Shown here in pieces: positions 17,152-26,382 of a DNA stretch of 64,000 nucleotides. Every line of letters starts with the position of its first letter. Position 1 is the first letter of the stretch. This stretch comes from Deferribacteres bacterium. GTDB taxonomy: Bacteria; Zhuqueibacterota; Zhuqueibacteria; Zhuqueibacterales; Geothermadaptataceae. The notes under the pieces are model-generated. The model was given only the letters and a program-made list of their open reading frames with translations. It did no database searches and was not told the DNA's origin. The stretch lies in NCBI GenBank assembly GCA_020633675.1, contig JACKDE010000001.1:62001-126000 (forward strand), written 5' to 3'. Position numbers and translations under genes: made by a program.

Positions 17152-18228
17152 ATGTCCACAATCATTCGTGAGCTGATTGCCGAGCCGCTTGACCTTCCCC
17201 TTTGGGAACCTTTCAAGATTGCAACCGGCACCAAAGACGCTGCGTTGAATGTTCTGATTCGCGTCGTTCTTGAAGACGGCACCACCGGCTTCGGTGAAGT
17301 TGCGCCCTCGCCCTACACAACGGGTGACACTCGCGAGACCGTTCTCGCAGTTATGGACCAGCTAAGCTCGGCAGTGGTCGGCAAAGACATCCGCTCGTGG
17401 CGTGGTATTTTGAATGAGACACGCAAGCTTGTCCGCTATCAGGTCGCTGCCCACAGCGGCCTGGAGATCGCCGTGCTCGATGCCTTCGGCAAGTCCAGGG
17501 GTGTCGCGCTGGCCGACATGTTCGGCGGGGTGAAAAAGTCGGTTGAAACCGACATAACGCTGTCCCTCGGCACGCCGGAGAAGGCTGGCGAGGACGCTGC
17601 GAAGTTTATCAAACAGGGATTCAGCAAGCTCAAGATTAAGGTCGGCATGGATGTGCAGGCCGATGCTGATCGCATTGTCGCTGTGCGCGATAATGCACCT
17701 GATGCCGAAATTTCGCTGGACGCCAATCAGGCATTTTCGCCGAAGGATGCAGTGGAACTGGTGCGGCGCGCCAATGCGCGTGGCGCCAACATCAGCATGT
17801 TCGAGCAGCCTGTGCGCAAAGACGACTTCGAGGGAATGCGTTTTGTGCGCGACCACTGCCCGTTGCCGGTTGCGGCTGACGAGACGGTCTTCACCCCCGA
17901 GGATGCGCTCCGCGTCGTTCGTGAGGGCGTGGCGGATATGATCAATATCAAGGTCGCCAAATGCGGTATCCTCGGCGCGCTTGAGATCATCTCGATTTGC
18001 CGCGCCGCCAATCTCGGGCTTATGATCGGCGCCATGATGGAGTCGAAAATCGGCCTCGCGGCTTCGGTTCATCTCTCCTGCGGCTTCGGCTGCTTTGCCC
18101 ACAACGATCTCGATTCGGTCTATTTGCTCAAGCCCTTCGAGTGTGAAGGTGGATTCACTCTCGATGGTTCCAACTTCTCCGTCGAGGGAATCACTGGTGG
18201 TACCGGGATTGTTTATGAGCCCAAGTGA
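17152..18228 (+). CDS. Enolase-superfamily dipeptide epimerase (muconate-lactonizing-enzyme subgroup)
   Basis: A 358-residue cytoplasmic enzyme. All catalytic features of the subgroup are present: KLKIKVG (KxK, Lys161 and Lys163), the metal ligands Asp in SLDANQAF, Glu in MFEQPV and Asp in AADETVF, and the second base Lys in NIKVAKCG. The capping domain and length match L-Ala-D/L-Glu and related dipeptide epimerases, which racemise the second residue of dipeptides, often in murein peptide recycling. Other members are o-succinylbenzoate synthases or amino-acid racemases, so substrate is open. AAAAGGAAA lies upstream of the ATG. Codon choice differs from its neighbours: lysine is mostly AAG and leucine often CTC, while flanking genes prefer AAA and CTG, which suggests horizontal acquisition. 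Confidence 0.88.
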   Translation: MSTIIRELIAEPLDLPLWEPFKIATGTKDAALNVLIRVVLEDGTTGFGEVAPSPYTTGDTRETVLAVMDQLSSAVVGKDIRSWRGILNETRKLVRYQVAAHSGLEIAVLDAFGKSRGVALADMFGGVKKSVETDITLSLGTPEKAGEDAAKFIKQGFSKLKIKVGMDVQADADRIVAVRDNAPDAEISLDANQAFSPKDAVELVRRANARGANISMFEQPVRKDDFEGMRFVRDHCPLPVAADETVFTPEDALRVVREGVADMINIKVAKCGILGALEIISICRAANLGLMIGAMMESKIGLAASVHLSCGFGCFAHNDLDSVYLLKPFECEGGFTLDGSNFSVEGITGGTGIVYEPK

Positions 18229-18378
18229 ACTGCTACCAATATCTTCCTCAATATTCCGAAGGAGTGAAAGATGAGCGCGTCATAAAAAAGTGGTGAGTTC
18301 CTGCAATAATTATTTTGAAAGATGGCAAAGAATCGTCATATTTGAGCAGATGTAACGGTAACTATCTTTAGCAGTGTC

Positions 18379-20019
18379 ATGGAGTTCCGTTTCAAAAATA
18401 TCTTTGGAGCGGCGTTAACACTTTCGCTGCTCCTGCACTTGCTGGCGCTTGCGATCATCGTGCTGATCGTTGCTGCGTTGGTGCGCGAAGATCGCGCAGC
18501 CCTGCCGGAAGCCATTGAATTTATTTTTGTGCCGGCTGAGGAAACGCTGCCCGAAGCCTCCCTCGGCGCCCAAATGCCAGGATTCGCCATTCAAGCCACT
18601 GACGATCAGCTTCGCAAAGCTGTCCCGGACGCGCTTGATCTCAGTCCGAAAATATCAGAGCCCGCGCTCGCGACATCATCTTCTCATCTCACCGTTGGCG
18701 AATCAATGCAACCTGCGCAAACACCCCTCACTACCCAAAACATCGGCGCTGACCTTGCCGAATCTTCGCCACATCCGAATTTTCTGCCAAATGCTCCGGA
18801 GCCTGCCTCGCTCAAAAGCACGCAATTCTACAGTCCCCAAAGACGCCGGAGTATTCGCATCGACGAGCATTTCGGCGAAGATGCCCGGCTGTCCCCGCCA
18901 CAACTGGCGATCCCGACGAAAAAGCAGGACTGGCTCCTTAAAGAGATGAAGAAAATGACCGACCATTTCGTGCCGTTATCGCAGTCCGACTCGGTTTTTG
19001 TCTGGGAGAAGGACGATGCGCGCTACGAGATCAAGGTGCGGCATCGCAAGGCTGAATCAGCAAGTACATTCGATAAGCTCGACGTGCAGGTGCGCACCGA
19101 ACGCTATGGCCGCACGCTGTCCACCAGCTTCGAAATGCAGCGTGTGGGCTTTTCGCAATTTGCACAGTTTGTGGATTTCTGGGATCCCTATGTGGCGATC
19201 CACAATGACAAATTTGACGGCCGTTTCCACACCAACTCCGATTTTAAGATCAGCAGCAGCCGTGGCGTGCATCCAAAATTTGAAGGCAAAGTGACTTCGG
19301 CCGGTTTCGAGATTATGCGCCAAAGTGATCCGTTTGGCTACGCCGCGCCGGATTCGATCTTTCAGGGCGGACTGGAAACCGGTACAGCCGAGATCAAGTT
19401 TCCGCGCGATTTGTATTCGCTGGTTACGGGCACCGCCTCCGATTCAGCGCTGCTGCGGCTGGAAAGCGAAGCCTGGCTCAGCTTTCAGCGCGATGGCTCT
19501 CTGCATTGGCGAGCCGCTGGCAACGTAACCGGACAAGGCAAAATTTTGCTGCCGCAAGCGCCTTTTACCATTTTGGGCGAAAGTCTTGAAAAGCTGCATG
19601 TTGAGGGGATTGTGCACGGCAAAGTGCTGATTTACAATCGCGGTTCGATTGAAATTACCGGCAATCTCATCTATGCGAAGTCGCCGCAACTTTTTGACGA
19701 TGCGGATGATTTTCTGGGAATGGTCAGTGAAAAAAATATTGAAATTGCGCCCACCGAAAAAACGGGTGTGGACGATTTGCATGTCTGCGCAGCCATGCTG
19801 GCAAGGCGGATGTTCCGGGTGAAAGAGTATTATCGATCGATCCACAAAACGTTGTTTATTTATGGCAGCCTCACCGCAGGCTCCCTGTCTGCGACCGAGC
19901 CGCGCTATGCCACCGACATTCGGTTTGACAAACGATTGTACACCCGCCGTCCGCCGCATTTCCCGATGACCGACCGCTATGAGCTGCAAAACTGGGATGG
20001 CAAGTGGCAGGTGAAATGA
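18379..20019 (+). CDS. Membrane-anchored DUF4900-like protein of unknown function
   Basis: A 546-residue protein with one N-terminal transmembrane helix (about residues 12-36), a long polar Pro/Ser/Thr-rich linker to about residue 190, then a beta-rich body. The C-terminal third has repeated beta segments such as KVLIYNRGSIEITGNLIYA, followed by FIYGSLTAGSLSATEP and the ending FPMTDRYELQNWDG. That ending recalls DUF4900 proteins, which often lie near pilus or secretion genes in deep-branching bacteria; this is a recollection of pattern, not a search result. The N-terminal helix plus linker also resembles TonB-like spanning proteins. ATG at 18379 has no clear Shine-Dalgarno. The body is most likely periplasmic. 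No operon partner is present on either side. Confidence 0.6.
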   Translation: MEFRFKNIFGAALTLSLLLHLLALAIIVLIVAALVREDRAALPEAIEFIFVPAEETLPEASLGAQMPGFAIQATDDQLRKAVPDALDLSPKISEPALATSSSHLTVGESMQPAQTPLTTQNIGADLAESSPHPNFLPNAPEPASLKSTQFYSPQRRRSIRIDEHFGEDARLSPPQLAIPTKKQDWLLKEMKKMTDHFVPLSQSDSVFVWEKDDARYEIKVRHRKAESASTFDKLDVQVRTERYGRTLSTSFEMQRVGFSQFAQFVDFWDPYVAIHNDKFDGRFHTNSDFKISSSRGVHPKFEGKVTSAGFEIMRQSDPFGYAAPDSIFQGGLETGTAEIKFPRDLYSLVTGTASDSALLRLESEAWLSFQRDGSLHWRAAGNVTGQGKILLPQAPFTILGESLEKLHVEGIVHGKVLIYNRGSIEITGNLIYAKSPQLFDDADDFLGMVSEKNIEIAPTEKTGVDDLHVCAAMLARRMFRVKEYYRSIHKTLFIYGSLTAGSLSATEPRYATDIRFDKRLYTRRPPHFPMTDRYELQNWDGKWQVK

Positions 20020-20184
20020 AAGGGTATGCTTTTGTTGTCACTGCGAGGAGCTTTGATATTGTAAAAAGGGAACCAGAGTCCGGGTGCCGGAAATTGGTTT
20101 CTGAATGGTGGCAGCAAAGATGCTTGTATGCTTTCTTTATAACAGTGCATGCTGATTTTGATGAGGTAGCTGATAACTGATCCA

Positions 20185-20232
20185 CAATAAAAAAGCCGGC
20201 GACAAGCCATCCGCTAAGGATGTTTATCGCCG
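20185..20232 (-). terminator. Intrinsic terminator, minus strand
   Basis: GCCGGCGA ... TCGCCGGC forms a strong stem with an additional inner CATCC/GGATG stem and is followed on the minus strand by TTTTTTATTG. It could end the transcript of the 1832-residue surface protein (with a long 3' region) or a separate RNA from 20520-20190. Confidence 0.7.
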
Positions 20233-20511
20233 GCAATTCGCGTCCTAACAGGCCTGTGGTTCCCCAGCGCGCAAACCGGGAACCACCGCCTGATAGATGT
20301 TCTGCTTTTTCCCTGAATTTAACTAAACGTTAGCAGTATAAACCGCAGTGTAGGAGGTAAAGACGAGAGTATCAAAGAAACCGGAGTGCAAAGCCTGATT
20401 CGAATCAAGACAAGCACTCCGATCTCTTGGGAATGATCGCGCGTAGTCCTATCGCGCCATCAGAAGGAGGAGATGATGAACGGACAATCTTCGGGTAAGC
20501 CTGTCCGTTAG
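20187..20511 (-). ncRNA. Candidate structured noncoding RNA: five successive hairpins
   Basis: Five stems were found by eye: 20193-20232 (GCCGGCGA/TCGCCGGC with an inner CATCC/GGATG stem), about 20260-20286 (GTGGTTCCC/GGGAACCAC), 20382-20421 (CGGAGTGC/GCACTCCG enclosing the palindrome TGATTCGAATCA), 20435-20461 (9 bp with one mismatch) and 20479-20509 (AACGGACA/TGTCCGTT). Read on the minus strand the series ends in a GC-rich hairpin followed by TTTTTT, an intrinsic terminator, which is why I give the minus strand. It matches no RNA family I recognise. The alternative is an extended 3' region of the giant gene. Confidence 0.45.
20473..20511 (+). CDS. Possible 12-residue leader-type peptide
   Basis: AAGGAGG ends 2 bases before the first of two ATG codons (5 before the second), and the frame reads MMNGQSSGKPVR then TAG. 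The ribosome-binding site is among the strongest in the window. The reading frame overlaps the hairpin 20479-20509, so translation could compete with folding. There is no downstream gene on this strand, so the significance is uncertain. Confidence 0.25.
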   Translation: MMNGQSSGKPVR

Positions 20512-20883
20512 TGTTTGACATCCCTGTCTTTTACAAGATCCGTCCTGCGATCTCTGTCATCCCTTTTAACAAACTCCATGCCACACCAGCCCTGTTGCAG
20601 CCTAAAAATATCATGTTACTGTTGTGTTTTTTGTCTTAACACTTTGAATTTTATAGAATTGAATTTGTGTGATGAAGATGGTGATGTGAAATTTTGCAGG
20701 CAACAACAATTTTGTAATTCAAGTCTTTTATGTCATTTTTGTGATCTGCTGCGCACGAAAATGTAATCCAAAAAGTGTTTCAATCTGAGCTTTCGTTTCA
20801 GGATGATACAATATTGTCACGATTTTTACAGCATGCAAACAAGCATTTGAGATTAAATCACCAAAATGAAGCGGATGCGGTTC

Positions 20884-23800
20884 TTACCGAGCCAGCACCA
20901 GTTTTTTCAGCAGCACGGTCTGACCGGAGATGGCGCGATACAAATAGACCCCGGACGCCACTGTTTTGCCATGCTGATCCGTGCCGTCCCATAGAAATGT
21001 GTTGTGCCCGGCTGGCAGATAGTCGTCGTGCAGTATCTTGATCAGCCGCCCGGTGGCGTTGAAGATGTGTATTTTGACGCGATGCGGCCAATTGGCAGGA
21101 ATCTGGATTGGTATGATGGTTTCCGGATTGAATGGATTGGGATAATTTTGCAGCAGTTGAAAGGCTGTGGGCAGCACTTCGTTGTATTCCAGCACATACT
21201 CGACGCCGGTATCGACATCCATCAAGAGCAGATCGGCGCCGGTGCCGGGAGGGCCGCTAAAGGTGACTGTGAGTTGATTGCCGTCATCCTGCAGGCAGGG
21301 TCCCAGGTCGAAGGATATTTTGCCAAAGGCTGGAATGAGATAATGATTTTCGGACGTGGCGGCGGTGGTCGAGAAGGTGAACAACTTGCCATTGAGCTCG
21401 AACTGGATTTCTTCAATTCCATAATTGTCGATATAGAAATAGCGATCAACCGATGGGAAGGTCAAATTGATTTGGCGCGGATCATTGGTGTCGAGATTCA
21501 GGTAAAATGGATCACATAAGAAATTATTGCCGCACACATCTGTCACATTGATGTTGAAGCCAATGACCTGCTCCGGATCGATCGGCTCGATTTCAAATTT
21601 GACAATTTTTGCGCCTTTTTGAAAGCGCTCTACCTTAAGCCGACCATTGTTGATATACTCCGGCTTGATCGAAGCGATGCCAGTTTCAAAATCCGCAAAC
21701 ATGCCAACAATTTTGCCGTTCTCGGGTTTGAAATCGCATACCGGCAGAATATTATCCACTAATACAGTTACGGAATCGGCACCGGAAACAAGCCGGCCGA
21801 TGGCGTCGGTAACGGTGCAGAGCGCGATAATCTGTGTTGCATCTTGTGTGCGCGCGACATTGGCTGCAAACATGCCGTTGCTGGCCGTGATCTCTCTGCC
21901 GTTGATTTCGCACATCATGTCAAATGGCCCTTCGCCACCGCTGATCTCAAAACCGGCAGTCACGAACAAGCTGTCATCGCAGGAATAGCTGCTATCCTGC
22001 GGCGAAAGAATGCGCACACGCACGGCGAAAGTCTCGCGTAAGACCTCGATGGATTGCGAGCAGCTTGTCGTGTCACCATTCACATCGACGAAAATGACTT
22101 TTGCTGAAACGGGATTTTTTCCCAACTCGAGAGCGATGGTTGCGGTCAGCGTGTCATTTTGCCAGCTTGCCGGCGCTTCGTTAATGATGCCACTAAGGAA
22201 GCGCGGCGCGATGCCGCCAGTCACCCGGGCAAGTGCCTGAACAGATACACTGTCGCGAATGACCACCGCCCCATCAACTGGTGAAAGGATTTGCAGTTCA
22301 CATGCCATCGGTTCAGCCTGAAAAACGCTGATGCTTTGCGAGCAGGCGGCCACTTGCCCAAGTGAATCTGTAACGTTAAACAGCGCTGTGACTGTATTTT
22401 CTCCGCTTGAAAGTGGCAGTTCGGCTGCGTACAAACTGTCACCTGCGGGCGCAATTTGGATCGTGTCGGCGTTGATGATAAATGCGAATAAGGTATCGGC
22501 ATAAGGTTGCACACCGCCGGAAACAGTAGCGCGTGCACGGGCAAGCACACTCCCGGCTGTGGTCAACAGGCTGTCCGGCGGCTGCAGGATCGCCAGGCTG
22601 CAAACGGGCACGCTCGGGCGAGAAACAAAGAGCTGCTTTTCGCACTGCGTTGACTGGCCAACGGCATCCTGCACATTCGTTGCAATGATGATGGGATTTT
22701 CGCCTACTTGCAGCGGCACCCATGCCGACAACGTATCATTTTGAAGGACCGCAGTACGGCCATTGACTTCCGCAAAAATTTGGTACGGTGAGACACCGCC
22801 TGCGATGTTAACGACTGCAACCACCTGCACGCTGTCGCTGGCGATTAAGCTGCTGTCCGCTGGTTCAATCAAGGCAATTTCACAGTTCGGTTTGTCCGGT
22901 TTGATAATGCTGATCGTTTGCTCGCACATCGTGCGTTGCCGAACTGAATCAACAATAACCGAGGTGACGGTAATGCTGTTTTCTCCTTCAAAAAGCGGCA
23001 GTTTCAGTTGTAAAGTATCCCGTTCGACCTCAACTGATATCCCGTTGATAGTATGCGTTTCTTCAAAAGGCGGTATGCCGCCATTGATTTGGCGGTACGC
23101 TTTCACCAGCACACTGTCGCCAAGAACATATGCACCGTCTTTGGGCTCAACAATCGTCAGGTCGCACAGTGGGCCTTTCTCGCGGGTTACCGTAATCCCG
23201 TCGCCGCAGGTCGATTTTTGCCCGGCCTGATCCTGAAAGATTGCAGACACGACGACGCCATTCTCGCCGAGCACCAGCGGGATGCGAACAGAAAAAGTAT
23301 CAGTTTGCGCTGTGATGGGCACGCCATTCAAAGAGCGGCTTACAGTGAATGGCGGCACACCGGAAATCGCTTGAGCCACCGCCACCACTTCGATGCTGTC
23401 GTTGGTGACAATGATGCCATCCTGCGGTGAGATGATTTGTACGCGGCACAATAGCGGATCGACTTTGGTGACCACGAGTTGCTGGCCACAATCTGTTTGC
23501 TGCCCGATGGCGTCAATAAAATGTGCAATCACTTCAATACTGTTGGCACCCTCTAAAGCTGGCCCGCTTGCGGTGAAATTGCGGCTGCCCACCTCGCGAA
23601 AATGGGTTGTGTCCTGATTGATGATGATGCGCACGAGTTGCTGTGCGATTGGCAAAACACCACCAACCGGGTATGCTTCGACCTTGACACGCAGGCTGTC
23701 GGTGCTGAAAGAGTCACCATCAGAATAGTTGCTCACGCTCACATTGCATTGCAGGGCTTCCACACCGGTTACAGAAATAGTCTGCGAGCATTGGCTCTGC

Positions 23801-26382
23801 TGTCCTGCGGCATCGGTGACGATCATGAGTGCCTGAACGGTATTTTGTCCCAATTGCAGTGGTACTTCTGCAGTCATCGAGCTGTCGGCGAAAAACTGTG
23901 CCGCCAAAGTATCATCGTTGACAATAAAATAGCCAGTGGTATCTGCATAGGGCACAACACCACCGGAAGCCTCGATTCGCGCACGAAACGGAAAAAGACC
24001 AGCCGTTTGGAAGGTACCATCCTGTGGATTTTCGATTTCGAGCTGACAAATCAACTCATCCGGACGAAAGACGTCGATTGTATCATTACAAACAGATGTT
24101 TGGCCAAACACATCCTGCAGTGTTAGCGTGGCTGTTAGGCGATTCCAGCCTAACGTAAGCGGAATAGAGACATGCGCTGTGTCTGTCAGTGGAGTGCTCT
24201 GCAGCATCTCTTGCCGGGATCGATTTTGCCCGGTCGTAATGTTTTGTAGTACTATTTCGCGCGAGATGGGCAGCAAGCCACCCTGGACAGTGCTTTCGAG
24301 CGCGACATCTATCTGCTCGCTGCGCACAACCTGGCTATCGGTTGGCGATATGAAACGCAAACCATCACAGGTAAGCAGGGCAGCGCGCACAACCGTGATC
24401 GTGTCAGACGCAAAAGCCAGCGGACCTGATACCGATCCTTGCTCGATTCGCCGCAACATACGCTTGGCAATCAAGCGGTTTTCACCGACTTGCAGCGGCA
24501 GTGTGACAGAAATTGTCGTATCATCGCTGTTGAGCGCGGTGCCTGAAAAGGCCTGGTTGTTGACGAATACAGTATCCAGCTTTTGGTATTGCGACAAGTC
24601 ATCGCTGCCCAGACTTTGAAAGCGCGCGCGGGCAGTCAGTGCAACACGTTCATCGATGGTGACAAACTGATCTACGGGTTCAATGATGTGCACATCGACA
24701 ATCGGCAGGGACACAGCGTAGGTACTTTGGTTGCCGGTGAGATCGATGGCACGAATGGTGGCTCTGCCGGGTGCGTTGCGATCGATCAGTGAGAGGGCAA
24801 AGGTGCCGAATTCATCGCCGCGTTCAAAATTGAGATCGAACAATTGCACATTTTCGCTGTTTGTCAGATCGATATTGGCGATGCCGGATTGCTCTCCGCC
24901 GTACAGCAAAGTATCGCGGTCGGCAACACGACCGGTTTTGCTGTCGAAGACAGAGCCAAATGCTGTTGATTGCAGCGTCTCGCTGAAGCTGACTGTAATC
25001 TCAGGCGGCGCATCATCCAGCGGATTGATCGGCTCGAGCAGCATGCCGGCGGGAAAGATATATGAATTGTCATTGCTGAAGCCCCACACCAGCGCGCTGT
25101 GGCCATTTGGCGAACTGGTTCGGTGGGTAATCTGCTGATCAAATTCGATCGTCGCCACCGAGTAGCCGCTATTTTGGATCGCGGTGAACTCTTGCACCGG
25201 CACAACTGTGCCATCAAGCTCAAACTGGCCGATGTCTTCATTCTTCACAATCGCGGTCATTCGGTTGTTTTCAAAAAATGGCAGATTCTGTGCATCGACC
25301 GGTATGGAAAAAGTACTGTTGCGCACAAACTGTTCAGTCGGAACCATATTCACCATTGCCGGATCAGCGCTCTGCGAAGATGCCGCGATTTTGCTGGTCA
25401 TGAATTGCGTCACCAGAATCGGCTGATCCGCACTAAAAACATGTGAACCAGACAGCGTATCGACGTCGAGATATTGATTTTCATCGATCGTACCAATCGC
25501 TGTGCCGTCTAAATAAACGGTGGTGTTGGGAGCGGACACCAACACCCGGTAGTTGGCGCCGGAAGGCCGTATCACTTCCTGTCCGAGAGCATGGACAAGA
25601 ATTTGTTTGCCCCATGTTTGGATTGGCGTTGCGAATTCAAAAAGATGGTCGCAGGATGGCAGGCCGAAGGGTACGCGTGCGCATTTGTTGCCATTGATCA
25701 CACTCACAGGCTTGTTGGATTTAACAAACGAGCCGGCCAGCGATACATCGCGACCAAAATAATCAAACAGGCTCTCTGCTAAAAATGCCTCGCCCCGCTG
25801 CAGCATAATTTTCAGAGATTGCTGCGCTGCGACACCGCCTGTCAGCGGCTGTGTTGGCGTGATCGTAACGATGGTGCTGTCATAAGGCGCGACTACAGCA
25901 AATACGCCGGCATCGCCATCACTTGCCTCGCTGATATCATAGCTCATGATGACATAATTGCTTTGCAGCGTCTCTACCGGCAAGGCCAGTCCGGCATCGG
26001 AAGACGCATCATTGCGGCTGATGAGCGTACAACTGATTTCCGCAGAAGCCGATACGCGGATGGCATTGCGGTCGCCTTGCAGAGACAGACGGTTCGGCCA
26101 TCGGTTGATGCGTCCGGCTGCCGCGGGCAAAGCAACGACCCGTGCTTCTCCTGCGCGGATCCGCACGCTATCCTGCAGCGGCGTTCCGACCGGATATTCA
26201 ACCAGAACGGCAGTGTCCACATCTGACTGCAAATGCAGTTGCAGCGTGAGTGGCTCAACCGGATTGGGCAAAAAAGCCACAAAGAATTCACGTCCTTTGT
26301 GGTCGATGGGCTGCGAGAGCGCAAGGCTAACTTGCAACAACAGCGCCGCCAACATGGTTTTTAGGCGAATTTTTGTGTTCAT
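20884..26382 (-). CDS. Giant surface protein: IgGFc-binding-like domain, tandem Ig-like repeats, sorting C-terminus
   Basis: An 1832-residue exported protein. A signal peptide (MNTKIRLKTMLAALLLQVSL, cleaved near LALSQ) is followed by an IgGFc-binding-type N-terminal domain (about 28-440: GREFFVAFLPNP, VTITPTQPL, SVINGNKCARVPFG, PSCDHLFE). A central tract of nine or ten Ig-like repeats of about 95 residues follows, each opening like CELQILSPVDGAVV and containing SGGVxPY and a second Cys near the end. After a non-repeat section comes a FlgD-like/type A sorting domain (LLQNYPNPFNPETIIPIQI ... GVYLYRA) of the kind used for type IX secretion. The start ATG at 26382 gives a proper signal; the frame is open 22 codons further. 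It is expected at the cell surface or released. The C-terminal signature is characteristic of FCB-group lineages. It stands alone, transcribed toward the hairpin cluster. Confidence 0.85.
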   Translation of the reverse strand: MNTKIRLKTMLAALLLQVSLALSQPIDHKGREFFVAFLPNPVEPLTLQLHLQSDVDTAVLVEYPVGTPLQDSVRIRAGEARVVALPAAAGRINRWPNRLSLQGDRNAIRVSASAEISCTLISRNDASSDAGLALPVETLQSNYVIMSYDISEASDGDAGVFAVVAPYDSTIVTITPTQPLTGGVAAQQSLKIMLQRGEAFLAESLFDYFGRDVSLAGSFVKSNKPVSVINGNKCARVPFGLPSCDHLFEFATPIQTWGKQILVHALGQEVIRPSGANYRVLVSAPNTTVYLDGTAIGTIDENQYLDVDTLSGSHVFSADQPILVTQFMTSKIAASSQSADPAMVNMVPTEQFVRNSTFSIPVDAQNLPFFENNRMTAIVKNEDIGQFELDGTVVPVQEFTAIQNSGYSVATIEFDQQITHRTSSPNGHSALVWGFSNDNSYIFPAGMLLEPINPLDDAPPEITVSFSETLQSTAFGSVFDSKTGRVADRDTLLYGGEQSGIANIDLTNSENVQLFDLNFERGDEFGTFALSLIDRNAPGRATIRAIDLTGNQSTYAVSLPIVDVHIIEPVDQFVTIDERVALTARARFQSLGSDDLSQYQKLDTVFVNNQAFSGTALNSDDTTISVTLPLQVGENRLIAKRMLRRIEQGSVSGPLAFASDTITVVRAALLTCDGLRFISPTDSQVVRSEQIDVALESTVQGGLLPISREIVLQNITTGQNRSRQEMLQSTPLTDTAHVSIPLTLGWNRLTATLTLQDVFGQTSVCNDTIDVFRPDELICQLEIENPQDGTFQTAGLFPFRARIEASGGVVPYADTTGYFIVNDDTLAAQFFADSSMTAEVPLQLGQNTVQALMIVTDAAGQQSQCSQTISVTGVEALQCNVSVSNYSDGDSFSTDSLRVKVEAYPVGGVLPIAQQLVRIIINQDTTHFREVGSRNFTASGPALEGANSIEVIAHFIDAIGQQTDCGQQLVVTKVDPLLCRVQIISPQDGIIVTNDSIEVVAVAQAISGVPPFTVSRSLNGVPITAQTDTFSVRIPLVLGENGVVVSAIFQDQAGQKSTCGDGITVTREKGPLCDLTIVEPKDGAYVLGDSVLVKAYRQINGGIPPFEETHTINGISVEVERDTLQLKLPLFEGENSITVTSVIVDSVRQRTMCEQTISIIKPDKPNCEIALIEPADSSLIASDSVQVVAVVNIAGGVSPYQIFAEVNGRTAVLQNDTLSAWVPLQVGENPIIIATNVQDAVGQSTQCEKQLFVSRPSVPVCSLAILQPPDSLLTTAGSVLARARATVSGGVQPYADTLFAFIINADTIQIAPAGDSLYAAELPLSSGENTVTALFNVTDSLGQVAACSQSISVFQAEPMACELQILSPVDGAVVIRDSVSVQALARVTGGIAPRFLSGIINEAPASWQNDTLTATIALELGKNPVSAKVIFVDVNGDTTSCSQSIEVLRETFAVRVRILSPQDSSYSCDDSLFVTAGFEISGGEGPFDMMCEINGREITASNGMFAANVARTQDATQIIALCTVTDAIGRLVSGADSVTVLVDNILPVCDFKPENGKIVGMFADFETGIASIKPEYINNGRLKVERFQKGAKIVKFEIEPIDPEQVIGFNINVTDVCGNNFLCDPFYLNLDTNDPRQINLTFPSVDRYFYIDNYGIEEIQFELNGKLFTFSTTAATSENHYLIPAFGKISFDLGPCLQDDGNQLTVTFSGPPGTGADLLLMDVDTGVEYVLEYNEVLPTAFQLLQNYPNPFNPETIIPIQIPANWPHRVKIHIFNATGRLIKILHDDYLPAGHNTFLWDGTDQHGKTVASGVYLYRAISGQTVLLKKLVLAR
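21750..24700 (-). repeat. Nine to ten tandem Ig-like coding repeats
   Basis: Units of about 95 codons begin with a Cys and a pattern like CxLxIxxPxDG, then SGGVxPY, then GENxVxA and a terminal xCxxTIxV. The units are diverged in sequence but constant in layout, with two Cys per unit that could form a disulfide between neighbouring repeats or within one. Confidence 0.8.

Larger units (their letters stand above)
20020..20883. other. Gene-free region holding a cluster of hairpins
   Basis: Some 860 bases separate the plus-strand DUF4900-like gene from the 3' end of the minus-strand giant gene. The part 20187-20511 holds five inverted repeats in 325 bases, described separately. The AT-rich part 20520-20880 holds nothing I can identify. 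No tRNA or rRNA is visible. Confidence 0.6.

Noticed and set aside
17362..18102. 246-codon minus-strand open frame opposite the epimerase gene
   Set aside because: Antisense to an enzyme with all catalytic residues; the GC-rich third positions keep the antisense frame open.
20187..20511. Hairpin cluster as an integron attC array or a cyclic-di-GMP riboswitch
   Set aside because: No integrase or cassettes and no paired RYYYAAC/GTTRRRY sites of proper spacing; fragments such as GCAAAGCC and GCAAACC resemble the riboswitch only in isolation and in the wrong arrangement.
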